This document shows positions 17,990 through 28,432 of a stretch of 64,000 nt of DNA, piece by piece. A program made the position numbers and the translations under genes. The DNA is from Thiocapsa sp. (GTDB lineage: Bacteria; Pseudomonadota; Gammaproteobacteria; Chromatiales; Chromatiaceae). The DNA lies in assembly GCF_018399035.1 (NCBI RefSeq), contig NZ_CP073760.1, positions 558,001-622,000 of the forward strand, in the 5' to 3' direction. The notes beneath the pieces are model-generated. The model saw nothing but the letters and a program-made list of their open reading frames with translations. It made no database searches and was not told the DNA's origin. The number at the start of each line of letters is the position of its first letter. Position 1 is the first letter of the stretch.

Positions 17990-18859
17990 TCAGCCGCGCC
18001 CGGACCAATCGCGGGCGAACTGCCAGGCCGTGCGACCGCTGCGCGAGCCGCGGCGCAAGGCCCACTGGAGTGCGGCACGCTCGAGCGTCTCGCGCGCCCC
18101 GGGCGCAGCGATTTCGGATGGTTCGCCGAAGCGGGCGCGCCAGTGGTGGACGAGTGCAAGGTACTGGGCCTGACTGAAGGGGTGAAAGGCGACCCAGAGC
18201 CCGAACCGGTCCGAAAGCGAGATCTTCTCCTCGACCGCCTCCCCGTGATGCAGCTCGCCGTCGACGAAACGTGCCTCCCGGTTCTCCGACTGAAGCTCCG
18301 GCAGCAGATGACGGCGGTTCGAGGTGGCGTAGATGAGGAGGTTCTCGGGTGTTGCCGTGATGGAGCCGTCCAAGGCGGCCTTGAGCGCCTTGTAGCCGGA
18401 TTCGCTGGCCTCGAAGGAGAGGTCGTCGCAGAAGAGGATGAAGCGCTCCGGGCGGTCGCCAATCAGCTCCAGGATCTCGGGGAGTTGAATGAGGTCGTCC
18501 TTGTCGATCTCGATCAGACGCAGCCCGCGCTCACGCATCGCATTGAAGACCGCCTTGATCAGCGAGGATTTGCCGGTCCCGCGCGAGCCCCACAGCAGGA
18601 CGTTGTTGGCCCCGCGGCCGGCGAGGAACTGTGTGGTATTGCGCTCGATCTCGGCCTTCTGTCGATCCAGACAGAGCAGGTCGTCGAGGTCGATCCGATG
18701 CGGAGCGGGCACCGCCTGCAACCAGCCGCGATCGCCGCGGCGGCGCCATCGAAAAGCATGGGCGGTCCAGTCCGGGGACTCGGTGCCGGCCGGCAGCAGC
18801 ATCGCGAGACGCTCCAAAAGGGTCTCTGCGCGTTGGAGGAATCGTTTCTTGGCACCCAT
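17990..18859 (-). CDS. DUF815-family P-loop ATPase
   Basis: A 289-residue cytosolic ATPase. Walker A is GSRGTGKSS (residues 91-99), preceded by NNVLLW. Walker B is FILFCDDLSFE, and a sensor region (LIYATSNRRHLLP) follows. The C-terminal lid ends SGRTAWQFARDW. These features and the length match DUF815, an AAA+-like family of unknown role often next to Nudix genes; none is adjacent here. It lies between the fused amidoligase gene and the GGDEF/EAL gene on the same strand. Confidence 0.88.
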   Translation of the reverse strand: MGAKKRFLQRAETLLERLAMLLPAGTESPDWTAHAFRWRRRGDRGWLQAVPAPHRIDLDDLLCLDRQKAEIERNTTQFLAGRGANNVLLWGSRGTGKSSLIKAVFNAMRERGLRLIEIDKDDLIQLPEILELIGDRPERFILFCDDLSFEASESGYKALKAALDGSITATPENLLIYATSNRRHLLPELQSENREARFVDGELHHGEAVEEKISLSDRFGLWVAFHPFSQAQYLALVHHWRARFGEPSEIAAPGARETLERAALQWALRRGSRSGRTAWQFARDWSGRG

Positions 18860-18922
18860 CTCGCTATCCGTCCTGTTCAGTGAAACCCGGTGCTCGGCGG
18901 ATCGCCTCTCTGCGCCCCGGAC

Positions 18923-20971
18923 TCAAAGCGCGACCGATCGAGGCAGGACATCCGCCGGAGCCTGCACGGGTGCATCCTGCCTCAAGGCGCGATGCAGCCG
19001 AAGATCCTCCAGCCGCAACGGTCGTCCGACCCCGAAACCTTGCGCATAGTCCACGCCCATCGTGCGAAGTCGCTCGACCAGCTCCGGGGTCTCGGCCCAT
19101 TCGGCGATCGTCTTCATGCCCAGCACATGTCCGATATGGTTGATGGAGGAGACGAGCGCGCGATCGACGGGATCCGTTTCCAGATTGCGCACGAAGCTCC
19201 CGTCGATCTTGAGATAGTCCACCGGCAGGAACTTCAGATAGGCATAGGAGGCGAAGCCCGTTCCGAAATCGTCGACCGCGAAGGATGTCCCGAGTGCACG
19301 CATCTCTTGCATAAAGGTCCTGGCGCGGCGCAGATCCGCCACGGCAGCGGTCTCCGTGATCTCGAAGCAGATGCTGGCGTAAGGGATCGCGTACTCGGCG
19401 AACTGACGTTTGAGATACGCGGCGAAGCCGTCGTCCATCAGCGTGGTCCCGGACAGATTGATCGCGAGCATGAAGCGATCCGGAACGGCTGCGTGCCAAG
19501 CGGCAAGTTGCTCGGACTGGCGCGAGAAGACATGCGTGACGATCCAGCGGTCGATCGTCGGCATGAGGACGTGACGCTCGGCCGCCGCGATGAAGGTGTC
19601 CGGCACCACGGCGTTGCCCTTCTCGTCCTTCATCCGCGCCAGGATCTCGTAGTGGATCGGCTGATTGCTGCCGTGGAGCGCTTGGATCGGCTGTGCCATG
19701 ATCCGGAATCGCCCTTCGCTCAGGGCGCGACCGATCGCGGGCACAAGGGCCAGATCACCGCGGTGACGGATGCTCTCGGCATCACGATGGCGGTAGACAT
19801 GGACCCGATCCCGACCCTTTTCCTTGGCGACGCGGCAGGCGATATCGGCTTGTCCGAGCGCATCGATAGACCCGGTTTTGCGGGGGTCGAACACGACCAG
19901 GCCGATGCTGAGCGTGATGTCGAACGAGCGCTCCTGCCAGGTGAAGAGAAAGTTGCGGGTCGTGCGAATCAGATCTTCGCAGAGCGCCTTCGCCTGGCTT
20001 GCCGCGTCGCCCACGAAGAGGGCGACGATCTCGTCTCCGCTCAAGCGGGCCAAGGCGGTTGCGGCGCCCAACTTGGTCTTGGCGATCTGCCCGAGCTGTT
20101 CGAGGGCCTTGTTGCCGGCGGCATGGCCGAAGGTGTCGTTGATCACCTTGAAACGGTCGATGTCGATCAAGCAGAGCGCATGCTCGGGGTGCTCGTCGCC
20201 GCGCAGCGGCGTGACGGCAGCGAGGATACGCTCGAAGGTCGGTCGGTTCTGAAGCCCCGTCAGCGGGTCGCGCTGCTCGAGGAATTCCATGCGTTGCCCG
20301 CTGCGCTCGGACTCGGTCATGTCTTCGGCGATCAGCAGTCGGAAATCCTCGCCGTCGAGCGTCAAGGGACGGGTCAGCAAGCGCATCGGGAACTGCCGAT
20401 CGTCCGCGCGAACACCCTGGAGGTGGAGCACGCGCGGTCCGAGTCCGGGGCTCGCCCGGGAGCCCTCGAAAACATCCGACAGCCGCAGATCCGGGATCAG
20501 GATCTCGATCGGCAAGGCCAAGGTCTCTTCGCCGAGGCGTCCGAAGAGGATCTCGGCGGCGGGATTGAACAAGCGAATCCGGCCGTCGATGTCGGTCAGG
20601 ATCACCCCGTGCGAGACGGTGCCGAGCAGCGCGCGCAAGGTCTCGCCGGCCGCGTCCAGATCCGCGAGGTCGCGCAGCTGCGCGCGGGCGAGCGCACGGA
20701 AACGCAGGTAGAAGAGCAATGCGAGCGTCGTCGTGGCCGTCGCGACGATCAGCGCCAGTGCCGGCGTGACCCCCAACTCGGCGTGCTGTCCGTTCGAATC
20801 GGCCGCGATCGCGGACATCCGCTCGCGATAATCCCAGGCCACCAGCCCCAAGGTCAGGAGGCTGCCGCTCAGGGCGACCAGATAACCCCGTGTGGCAGAG
20901 CGCGTGGAGGCGGGAACAACCCGCCAGGGTTTCCAGGGATGCCGAATCAATCGGTTTAGACGCAGGCTCAT
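18923..20971 (-). CDS. Membrane-anchored PAS-GGDEF-EAL cyclic-di-GMP protein
   Basis: A 682-residue protein from ATG 20971. Two N-terminal membrane helices (GYLVALSGSLLTLGLVAW and LGVTPALALIVATATTTLAL) are followed by a PAS domain (GVILTDIDGRIRLFNPAAE). The GGDEF domain carries SGDEI instead of GGDEF, a variant sometimes still active. The EAL domain carries EIL for EAL but keeps FEITETAAV, VDDFGTGFASY, LKIDG and DYAQGFGVGRP, so phosphodiesterase activity is plausible. Such proteins make or break cyclic di-GMP to control motility and biofilm. It is separated from the convergently read ettA end by about 28 bp on the same strand. Confidence 0.92.
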   Translation of the reverse strand: MSLRLNRLIRHPWKPWRVVPASTRSATRGYLVALSGSLLTLGLVAWDYRERMSAIAADSNGQHAELGVTPALALIVATATTTLALLFYLRFRALARAQLRDLADLDAAGETLRALLGTVSHGVILTDIDGRIRLFNPAAEILFGRLGEETLALPIEILIPDLRLSDVFEGSRASPGLGPRVLHLQGVRADDRQFPMRLLTRPLTLDGEDFRLLIAEDMTESERSGQRMEFLEQRDPLTGLQNRPTFERILAAVTPLRGDEHPEHALCLIDIDRFKVINDTFGHAAGNKALEQLGQIAKTKLGAATALARLSGDEIVALFVGDAASQAKALCEDLIRTTRNFLFTWQERSFDITLSIGLVVFDPRKTGSIDALGQADIACRVAKEKGRDRVHVYRHRDAESIRHRGDLALVPAIGRALSEGRFRIMAQPIQALHGSNQPIHYEILARMKDEKGNAVVPDTFIAAAERHVLMPTIDRWIVTHVFSRQSEQLAAWHAAVPDRFMLAINLSGTTLMDDGFAAYLKRQFAEYAIPYASICFEITETAAVADLRRARTFMQEMRALGTSFAVDDFGTGFASYAYLKFLPVDYLKIDGSFVRNLETDPVDRALVSSINHIGHVLGMKTIAEWAETPELVERLRTMGVDYAQGFGVGRPLRLEDLRLHRALRQDAPVQAPADVLPRSVAL

Positions 20972-20999
20972 GGTCGGGCGCAGACGGCCCCGTGGCCGT

Positions 21000-22667
<1,668 letters not shown>

Positions 22668-23025
22668 GGATTCGGAAGTCTTTTCTTCGGGACGATGTCG
22701 TCGAGGGACGGGGTTTCGCGAGGAATGCGCGGTGGTGCGCTGCGTCGGTCGTGACCGCGATAGGGGCCGACCGCTTCTGCGCGACATTCTGCGCCGGCCT
22801 TCTGGAAATGTCCAAGGCGTGGACTGGGCTCACGCGTTGATTCCGAGCGCGCGTGGGTTATTCGGAAAGCAGGGTGCGTCCCGTGCGCGGCGGGACACGG
22901 CGCACCTCCTCGCTTTAGGGGCGTGCAATGCGGCGAAAAATCTGCGTGTGCTCGGTATAAAATCCGACGAGCAGGCGCGTGCCGAAGAGGCGGTGCCGTC
23001 CCCATTCGCACCGAGGATCAACCCG
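22668..23025. other. Intergenic region between divergent ettA and mobB
   Basis: Nothing recognisably coding. A TATAAA box at 22956-22961 lies about 65 bp upstream of mobB and could be a -10 element, but no good -35 is present at the right distance. The rest is GC-rich with only short chance reading frames. Confidence 0.4.
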
Positions 23026-23586
23026 ATGGACGAGACAATCATTCCCGTAGTCGGCTTCGTTGCCCCGAGCGGGTCGGGCAAGACCACCTTGGTCCGGCAG
23101 GTCGTCGCCGTTCTCGACGGTCGTGGTTTGCGTGTCGGCTACCTCAAACATGCCCACCATCGCTTCGACCTGGACGTGCCCGGCAAGGACAGCTATGAGG
23201 TGCGCGAGGCGGGTGCGCATCAGACCCTGCTCGCCTCCACGGCGCGCTGGGCGTTGCAGGTCCAAGATCCGGTGCAGGGCGAGGACCCGGATCTCCATCG
23301 GATGCTCGCACGCTTCGAGCTCGACAGACTCGATCTGGTCCTCGTGGAAGGCTTCAAGCACGCGGACTATCCCAAAATCGAGGTCCATCGCCCGACCACC
23401 GGCGAGGCCCCGCTCTACCCCGGCGATCCGTCCATCATCGCCGTCGCCACCGACGCGCCCCTCGCGGTCGAGCCACCGCTCGTCGTCCTCCCCCTCAACA
23501 CCCCCGAGGCCGTCGCCGCTTTCATCCTGTCCCGCCTCCAAGACATCCGCTTGCGCATCCCTGCCCACCCCCAACAAACCCCGTAG
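23026..23586 (+). CDS. mobB: Molybdopterin-guanine dinucleotide biosynthesis adaptor MobB
   Basis: A 186-residue P-loop GTPase-like protein starting at ATG 23026. The Walker A region GFVAPSGSGKTT occupies residues 10-21, followed by VGYLKHAHHRFDLDVPGKDS (typical of MobB) and LVLVEGFKHADYPKIEVHR. MobB binds nucleotide and assists MobA in attaching GMP to molybdopterin. Longer frames upstream are not supported because the family begins at this Met. Its stop codon TAG is the first part of a dispersed repeat (23583-23614). No other molybdenum-cofactor gene is nearby. Confidence 0.95.
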   Translation: MDETIIPVVGFVAPSGSGKTTLVRQVVAVLDGRGLRVGYLKHAHHRFDLDVPGKDSYEVREAGAHQTLLASTARWALQVQDPVQGEDPDLHRMLARFELDRLDLVLVEGFKHADYPKIEVHRPTTGEAPLYPGDPSIIAVATDAPLAVEPPLVVLPLNTPEAVAAFILSRLQDIRLRIPAHPQQTP

Positions 23587-23720
23587 GATGGGTAGAGCGA
23601 AGCGAAACCCATCCTCCCCGCTCCCACGTCTCAATCCCAGCCCAGCCCGAGCGCAGCGAAACCCATCCTCCCCGCTCCCACGTCTCAATCCCAGCCCAGC
23701 CCGAGCGCAGCGAAACCCAT
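23583..23720 (+). repeat. Dispersed GGATGGGT repeat extended by 54-bp tandem duplication
   Basis: Positions 23583-23614 (GTAGGATGGGTAGAGCGAAG, then CGAAACCCATCC) are the dispersed element. From 23605 a 54-bp unit beginning AAACCCATCCTCCCCGCTCC is repeated exactly at 23659, and a third partial copy starts at 23713. The mobB stop codon lies inside the element. Confidence 0.8.
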
Positions 23721-23811
23721 CCCCGCGGCAGCCCCTGCGCCGTCACCCCGCAGGGATGCGCAAGCTCGCCCCAAGGCCGAAGAACGGATCCAGGTCCACT
23801 CCGCGAGATGC

Positions 23812-24645
23812 CTACTTCTCCGCCGTCAGATACGCGATCCACCCGGCGTCCGGCTCCCCGCTCTCGACCGGCACGAAGATGCCGTCCGGTTTTCCGTGCG
23901 GATCCCATCCCTGCCAATAGACCATCACGCGCGAAAAACCCGCGGCCCCCAACAACTCGCGGATCTCCGGCAAGGTCCACAGCCGCCAATCGTAGCTGAA
24001 GGCACGTGGCCATTCCGAGCCGTCGTCGAACCGAAAATGGATATGGCAGACCAGCCTGCCGGTCACGGGCTCGTACAGCGCCTGCTCCCAGATATAGGTG
24101 AAGCCGCCGCCCTGCGGATCCTCCACCCGTCGCTCCTCGGTCAACAGGCGAAAGGTGTCGTAACCCCCGAAGGCGTCCAAGAAAAAGATCCCGCCCACGG
24201 CCAAGGCGTCGCGTACCCGCTCGAAATAGCGCAGGAGATGGCAGCGGTCGCGGAGCAGCCAGTAGCTGCAATTCATCGCCAACACGATATCGGGGGAGGG
24301 CGCCTCGATCTCGCGGACATCTCCCTCGATCAATGCGACTCGGCCCTTTGAGGCCGCGTCCAGCGCGGACAAATTGTGACGCCGCCCCCAGCCCAGGACA
24401 TCGGGATCCAGGTCGATGCCGCAGGCCCGATTGCGTTTGCGCCGACCCACCCACTCGCAGCACACCGCCGCCGTTCCGCAGAAATCCTCCCGCAGCATGC
24501 GGGCGCTTCGCCCGCGCAATTGCCGAAAGGTGCGGTCGACGAAATCGATCTCCGTTCGCGGATTCTGCACGGCAAGCTGATAAAGGCGGTAACGATCGGC
24601 AACATCGGACATCGCCGGATGCCCCGGATCCTTTCGGGAAACCAT
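23812..24645 (-). CDS. Class I SAM-dependent methyltransferase
   Basis: About 277 residues if started at ATG 24645 (MVSRKDPGHPAM); ATG 24612 (MSDVADRYRLYQ) is also possible and a longer start at 24705 less so. The Rossmann fold is visible: the glycine-rich first strand is replaced by LREDFCGTAAVCCEWV, then ACGIDLDPDVLGWG (acidic residue for SAM ribose), ALIEGDVRE and DIVLAMNCSYWLL, with FFLDAFGGYDTF in the later strand. The substrate is unknown; the close of the protein (LYWQGWD-type end) matches hypothetical methyltransferases. It is transcribed away from the adjacent tRNA-Ser and stands alone. Confidence 0.85.
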   Translation of the reverse strand: MVSRKDPGHPAMSDVADRYRLYQLAVQNPRTEIDFVDRTFRQLRGRSARMLREDFCGTAAVCCEWVGRRKRNRACGIDLDPDVLGWGRRHNLSALDAASKGRVALIEGDVREIEAPSPDIVLAMNCSYWLLRDRCHLLRYFERVRDALAVGGIFFLDAFGGYDTFRLLTEERRVEDPQGGGFTYIWEQALYEPVTGRLVCHIHFRFDDGSEWPRAFSYDWRLWTLPEIRELLGAAGFSRVMVYWQGWDPHGKPDGIFVPVESGEPDAGWIAYLTAEK

Positions 24646-24850
24646 GTTTCGGTGGACTTCTCTCTGGGTGGATTTCGGAGGGGAGGTGGATTTCGGATAG
24701 GACATTGCCCGTCGCCGAGGCATCGTCGATCCCGTCTTTTCAAGCCTGATTTGAACGCAATCATACCTTCCTGTATTCTTCGCGGCTCGCAGATCGGGGC
24801 CATGGCGATCGGAGAGCAATTCTCCCGCCGGTTCGATCGCGATTTCCCGT

Positions 24851-24941
24851 GGAGAGGTGTCCGAGTGGCTTAAGGAGCACGCCTGGAAAGTGTGTATAGG
24901 TTAACAGCCTATCGAGGGTTCGAATCCCTCCCTCTCCGCCA
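24851..24941 (+). tRNA. tRNA-Ser (anticodon GGA), CCA encoded
   Basis: Acceptor GGAGAGG (24851-24857) pairs with CCTCTCC (24931-24937); discriminator G and CCA follow at 24938-24941. The anticodon stem CACGC/GTGTG encloses loop CTGGAAA, anticodon GGA. A long variable arm (about 24894-24912) and the T loop GGTTCGAATCC identify a class II serine tRNA. Its 3' end marks the left edge of the accessory region and is a typical attachment site for integrative elements. Confidence 0.95.
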
Positions 24942-25360
24942 CTAACTTAGAAAAATAAAATAAAAACAATAGATTAAGATTCAGAAAGTCCGGTATAAAA
25001 CATACTGCCCCCAAAAATGCCCCCAACCAAAACTTTCGATCTACGGAGCCGTTCATAGGGCGTCTCGGATCCCGAACACGCTTCATCCTTACCCTGGCGC
25101 CTGCCTGACGGCCATGCTTGCCCCCATAGCTTGGCGACGCTGACGTAACGGGTCTCGTGTCCACCACGTCGCGGCAATCCGGCATCGACCCAATGTCGGG
25201 GTGGCACCACAACGACATTTTCCTGATGAGTCTCTGTGGACTGCGTGGCCCTCCCTGCACGATCCCCAGCACATGGTACGCCGCGCGTGTTGCATTTGCG
25301 GATGCGAGCGCCGCGAACCGTTCTGCGCGCCGGTCTCGTGCGATCGCCCCGTCTGCTGGG
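24942..25360. other. Unassigned stretch between tRNA-Ser and the AlpA-like gene
   Basis: AT-rich for the first 60 bp, then GC-rich. An integrase gene would be expected next to the tRNA, but I find none. Open minus-strand frames here contain no motif I recognise. It may be the decayed end of an integrative element. Confidence 0.4.
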
Positions 25361-25681
25361 TCAGCCTGCTCGACGTGACGTCGGCGCTTGCGTCTCGGCG
25401 CAGGCTTGGGTGACGGCGAGCGCGCGTTCATCCGCACGGAGACCGAAGGTCGATCGTCGCGCATGGATGCCCGAGACCAGGGTGCGCAGCTCGTCGTCGG
25501 TGACGGCGCGGATCAGCGCGGCGAGTACCGCTTCGATGTCATGCTCGGGCCAGGCGGACGCGCGTGCACCGAGCGCGATCGGACGTGGAAACAGACCGGA
25601 GGCGATGCGGGCATACACTACGGAACGGCTGTAGCCGGTGCGCTCGAGCACGGTTCGCAAGCGCAGCACAGAGGTTGGCAT
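25361..25681 (-). CDS. AlpA-family helix-turn-helix regulator
   Basis: A 106-residue protein from ATG 25681. The N-terminal 60 residues are a MerR/AlpA-type winged helix: VLRLRTVLERTGYSRSVVYA, then SGLFPRPIALGARASAWPEH and DIEAVLAAL, matching the prophage regulator AlpA. The C-terminal tail is basic. AlpA proteins typically activate excision/integrase genes of cryptic prophages and integrative elements. It is downstream of the FlhC-like gene (121 bp) on the same strand, supporting a mobile-element origin. Confidence 0.85.
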   Translation of the reverse strand: MPTSVLRLRTVLERTGYSRSVVYARIASGLFPRPIALGARASAWPEHDIEAVLAALIRAVTDDELRTLVSGIHARRSTFGLRADERALAVTQACAETQAPTSRRAG

Positions 25682-25802
25682 GTGACGTCTCCAAATGAAG
25701 TAAGCGGTTCGATTGGCGCTTCGGCGCGCCGGGATTGCACTGGGCGCCAAGATGGATCTAAAGGTGATCGCTCGTGGCGCAGGGTGAACGGGGTAGCCGA
25801 CG

Positions 25803-26402
25803 TCAGGGATCTGTTGTCGTGATGTGATCGCTGTGCTCGCCAGCCGGAGGTGAATGCACGGCTTGGTCGGGTGGCCGGCGATCAGCCCCATCGCGCGACG
25901 GCCGAGACATCTTCAACGCACAGATCGGACAGTCGACTGCCCGGCGCGAGAACGCCCCTGCCACGTAGGGGATCGCGCAGCGTTCGCAGGTGCGGAAGAG
26001 CACGAGCCCCGTGGTCAGGTCGCGGGCAATCACCCAGCCCTGATTGATGTCGAGGGGTGGGCCCAGCGTGTCGGATGCCGCCAGCCGCACCATCTGCTCC
26101 AGATAGAGGCGATGCCCCGTGAGCAGCGCCTCGATGTCGATGCTCCGCTCAACCGCCGCGCCGCCGAAGGCGCGATACAAGCCCGCGAACACCGACGCGT
26201 TGGCCTGCCGACGCGCCGAGCCGAGGAGACTGCCGGTGCTCGGTAGTTGACCGGGCAAAGGCTTGCAGCCGTGAATCTCGTGGTGGAGTGTGCGCAGCAC
26301 GGCCGGGCGCAGGCCGCTGATCCGCCCGACGAGCGAGGTGCGCATGCCGCGTCGGATCAAGGCGATCGCCAGCTGCGTCCTGGCGTGGTGCTGAAGTCTC
26401 AC
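25803..26402 (-). CDS. FlhC-like transcriptional activator subunit
   Basis: A 199-residue protein with a GTG start at 26402 that overlaps the flhD-like stop codon (GTGA). The N-terminal DNA-binding part reads ALIRRGMRTSLVGRISGLRP. The C-terminus has a four-Cys zinc site, TCERCAIPYVAGAF then DCPICAL, as in FlhC. In enterics FlhD4C2 is the flagellar master regulator; related pairs on integrative elements (SetCD of SXT/R391, AcaCD of A/C plasmids) switch on transfer genes. No flagellar genes are near and the pair sits next to a tRNA and AlpA, so a mobile-element activator is the better reading. Confidence 0.85.
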   Translation of the reverse strand: MRLQHHARTQLAIALIRRGMRTSLVGRISGLRPAVLRTLHHEIHGCKPLPGQLPSTGSLLGSARRQANASVFAGLYRAFGGAAVERSIDIEALLTGHRLYLEQMVRLAASDTLGPPLDINQGWVIARDLTTGLVLFRTCERCAIPYVAGAFSRRAVDCPICALKMSRPSRDGADRRPPDQAVHSPPAGEHSDHITTTDP

Positions 26403-26755
26403 GGTTGGGCGACCTCCTCGGCGGCGAGCAGAATCACCTGTAGCCCCAGCCCGAGTGCGGACGGCCCGGTCGTGCGAAGACGGTCCTGCAGCCAGCACAC
26501 GCGAAAGCGCGGTCGAAACAACAGCACGCCCGAAGCGGCCAGCTCGCGCAGCATCGCGAGCGAGGCGTGACGCAGGATGTCCAGCACTTCCCGGTCCAGA
26601 CCATAGACCAAGACCGCCTTTTCGGCGTCCGAACGGGCCAACTCGCGCGCGCCGAGCAGCCACATCAGGTTCAGGGTATCGACCTCGCAATCGTGGTACG
26701 GCGCAGGGTTGGACCGGGGTGGCTCCAGGTCGGGGGCCGAGGGTGTGTCCGTCAT
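26399..26755 (-). CDS. FlhD-like transcriptional activator subunit
   Basis: A 118-residue protein from ATG 26755 (a GTG at 26767 is also possible). It reads EVDTLNLMWLLGARELARSD, KAVLVYGLDREVLDIL and MLRELAASGVLLFRPRF, which is the helical pattern of FlhD (LNLxYLxLAQ..., then KLAxxNxLLCRFR). It is cotranscribed with the FlhC-like gene (GTGA overlap) and divergent from an XRE repressor over a 135-bp AT-rich spacer with iterated sites. FlhD alone does not bind DNA well; the complex with FlhC does. Confidence 0.8.
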   Translation of the reverse strand: MTDTPSAPDLEPPRSNPAPYHDCEVDTLNLMWLLGARELARSDAEKAVLVYGLDREVLDILRHASLAMLRELAASGVLLFRPRFRVCWLQDRLRTTGPSALGLGLQVILLAAEEVAQP

Positions 26756-26890
26756 CGTCGCTCTCACGGCAGAAAAACATGTTGATGGTGTTATAATCGT
26801 TTTTATAAAGCGATCTTGTCAAACATTAAAGCGTAATAAGCGACATTGTAAGCGCTATAAAGCGATTTCTCGGCACTCGACGCGGGTGGT
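26756..26890. promoter_or_regulatory. Divergent promoter region with iterated TAA(A)GCG sites
   Basis: This AT-rich spacer between flhDC-like and XRE genes contains five TAAGCG/TAAAGCG motifs with GCG at 26810, 26831, 26840, 26852 and 26862, roughly one or two helical turns apart. ATAAAGCGAT occurs exactly twice (26805-26814, 26857-26866). On the minus strand TTGACA (complement of 26817-26822) followed after 18 bp by GATTAT forms a plausible flhD-like promoter overlapped by the sites. They are best read as operators for the XRE repressor, or alternatively as replication iterons. Confidence 0.55.
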
Positions 26891-27361
26891 ATGACCATGA
26901 CGACGAACAATCAAGATTCTGATTTAACTAGGGAAGCCTGCTGGGATGCTGCCGGGTTCGCGACGCGCCTGGCGCGCGCGAAGGGCATGCTGTCCACGAA
27001 TGCATTCGCACAAAAGTGCGGTATCTCCGAGAGCATCTTCCGCAAGTACCTCGCAGGCGCGAGCGTTCCCGGGGCGGACAAGCTGGTCGATATCGCCCGC
27101 GTGGCCGGTGTGTCCCTGCTCTGGCTGGCGACCGGACAGGGGCGTGCCGAGGACGGGACTGACACGATGGTCCGGGGTCCGGTCGACGTCATGTTGCTGG
27201 AAACCCTGCTCGAGTCCGTCGAAGCCGGACTCGACGAGATCGGCACCGCGTTGACGCCGACGAAGAAGGCCAAGCTGGTCGCGGCGCTCTACAGCCTCTA
27301 TCGCAGCAGCGAGGATGTCCGCAAGGCGCCGGTGTTGGAGCTCGTCAGGCTGGCGAGCTGA
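26891..27361 (+). CDS. XRE-family (CI-like) transcriptional repressor
   Basis: A 156-residue protein with an N-terminal helix-turn-helix: FATRLARAKGMLSTNAFAQK, then CGISESIFRKYLAGASVPGA and LVDIARVAGVSLLWLATGQG, the standard XRE pattern ending in a WLxTG motif. The C-terminus is helical, without a LexA-type peptidase. Divergent from the FlhD/FlhC-like pair, it likely represses that operon, as SetR does SetCD in SXT elements (inference). Start ATG 26891; an in-frame ATG at 26897 is equally possible. Confidence 0.88.
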   Translation: MTMTTNNQDSDLTREACWDAAGFATRLARAKGMLSTNAFAQKCGISESIFRKYLAGASVPGADKLVDIARVAGVSLLWLATGQGRAEDGTDTMVRGPVDVMLLETLLESVEAGLDEIGTALTPTKKAKLVAALYSLYRSSEDVRKAPVLELVRLAS

Positions 27362-27512
27362 ACGTGACCGAGTGCACGGTTCAGCGAATCCGCCCCGGAA
27401 TGACGGCTGCACGACCCGTTTTTGCGTTGACGCGGTCGATGCGGCGGGCGACGATCCGACGCGTTCGATATCAAGTGCATACTTCGGATCACGGGTCAGC
27501 GGAGGTTTGTAG

Positions 27513-27914
27513 ATGGTCGACAAGAGTGATGAAATCCGTTCGACAATTCGCGGGATCATGGGCGACAGCGTGCCCAAGCCGAGGGCGTCGGAAGTGGCGA
27601 TGCCGGCGGTGAGCATCGATTTCGGCGGCATCAATCTCAAGAACGACACTGCGTTCGAGCACACGCAACCGGAGCATCGAATCGATCTTCCCGTGCTGGC
27701 GGCTGCACCGTCCGCGGTTCAGCGCTGCCACCGACAGCAACGGAGCCTGCTGCGGGTGCTCGGCTCGGTGCTGATGTTCGCCGCCATCGCCCCGCTCTAC
27801 CTGGTGGAATTCCTGTCGGACATGCCCGACAACATCATTTTGACCATCGGATTCGTGATGCTGATCTTGAGCCTGATCAGTTTTACGATCGCGACGATGC
27901 TCGAATCGTTCTGA
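27513..27914 (+). CDS. Hypothetical protein with two C-terminal membrane helices
   Basis: A 133-residue protein not recognised as a family. The N-terminal 75 residues are polar and probably cytosolic. A basic stretch (RCHRQQRSLLR) precedes a hydrophobic helix (VLGSVLMFAAIAPLYLVEFL), a short DMPDN turn and a second helix (IILTIGFVMLILSLISFTIA). This is a hairpin membrane protein with both ends inside. It lies downstream of the XRE gene in the tRNA-Ser element; its role is unknown. Confidence 0.6.
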   Translation: MVDKSDEIRSTIRGIMGDSVPKPRASEVAMPAVSIDFGGINLKNDTAFEHTQPEHRIDLPVLAAAPSAVQRCHRQQRSLLRVLGSVLMFAAIAPLYLVEFLSDMPDNIILTIGFVMLILSLISFTIATMLESF

Positions 27915-28432
27915 TCCGACGACGGCTGCTCGTCCGCGAGCGGCCGCGTCTCTGTCGGGCGACGATCGCCGATGCGGCCCGGTCGCGACGGTACCGCACA
28001 GCCTCGCGCATCATCGGCAGAGCACACCTTCCGGCGATTGCGCGGGCGATCGGGCCGTCCGTCCATCCACCGCATGAACCGGCGGAAAGCGCCAAACCCG
28101 CGCCAGCCGTCATCCCCCTGTTCGTCTCCTGCTGTTCGGGTGCCGAGCCGCCCCGGCCGGGCCGGGCGCGCTGGGCCACGTCGCTCCCGATGGCCGCTAA
28201 AAACCCCAACCACGCGAAAGGCGTCGAAAAGCGTCATCTTGAGCGGCTTCGCCGCGCACGCAATCGGCCTACCATCTGTTCAGCGTTCGAGGACGCTTTC
28301 CGCACCGGCCCACGCTTCGACCACGCTGCCGGCGGGACGGTCTCGAGCGCATGTTCCATGTCGGCGGCGGCAGCGTCACGGTCTGCCCGGCCCGCCGGCT
28401 CGGATATCACAGACAACGATTCGGAGCCCGGA
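27915..28432. other. Region without an assignable gene upstream of the small XRE gene
   Basis: Open frames exist on both strands but look like chance GC-rich frames (Arg/Pro/Ala-rich, no motifs). A plus-strand frame from 28190 is in phase with the XRE gene at 28433, but its sequence upstream of that Met has no recognisable domain. Confidence 0.35.

Noticed and set aside
15037..20959. Long plus-strand frames opposite proS, the DUF815 gene and the GGDEF/EAL gene (up to 726 codons)
   Set aside because: Antisense shadows of recognised genes; no domains or starts with ribosome sites.
25803..26755. Flagellar master regulator of the host
   Set aside because: No flagellar or chemotaxis gene is in the neighbourhood, and the pair is embedded in tRNA-adjacent mobile genes next to AlpA and replication genes.
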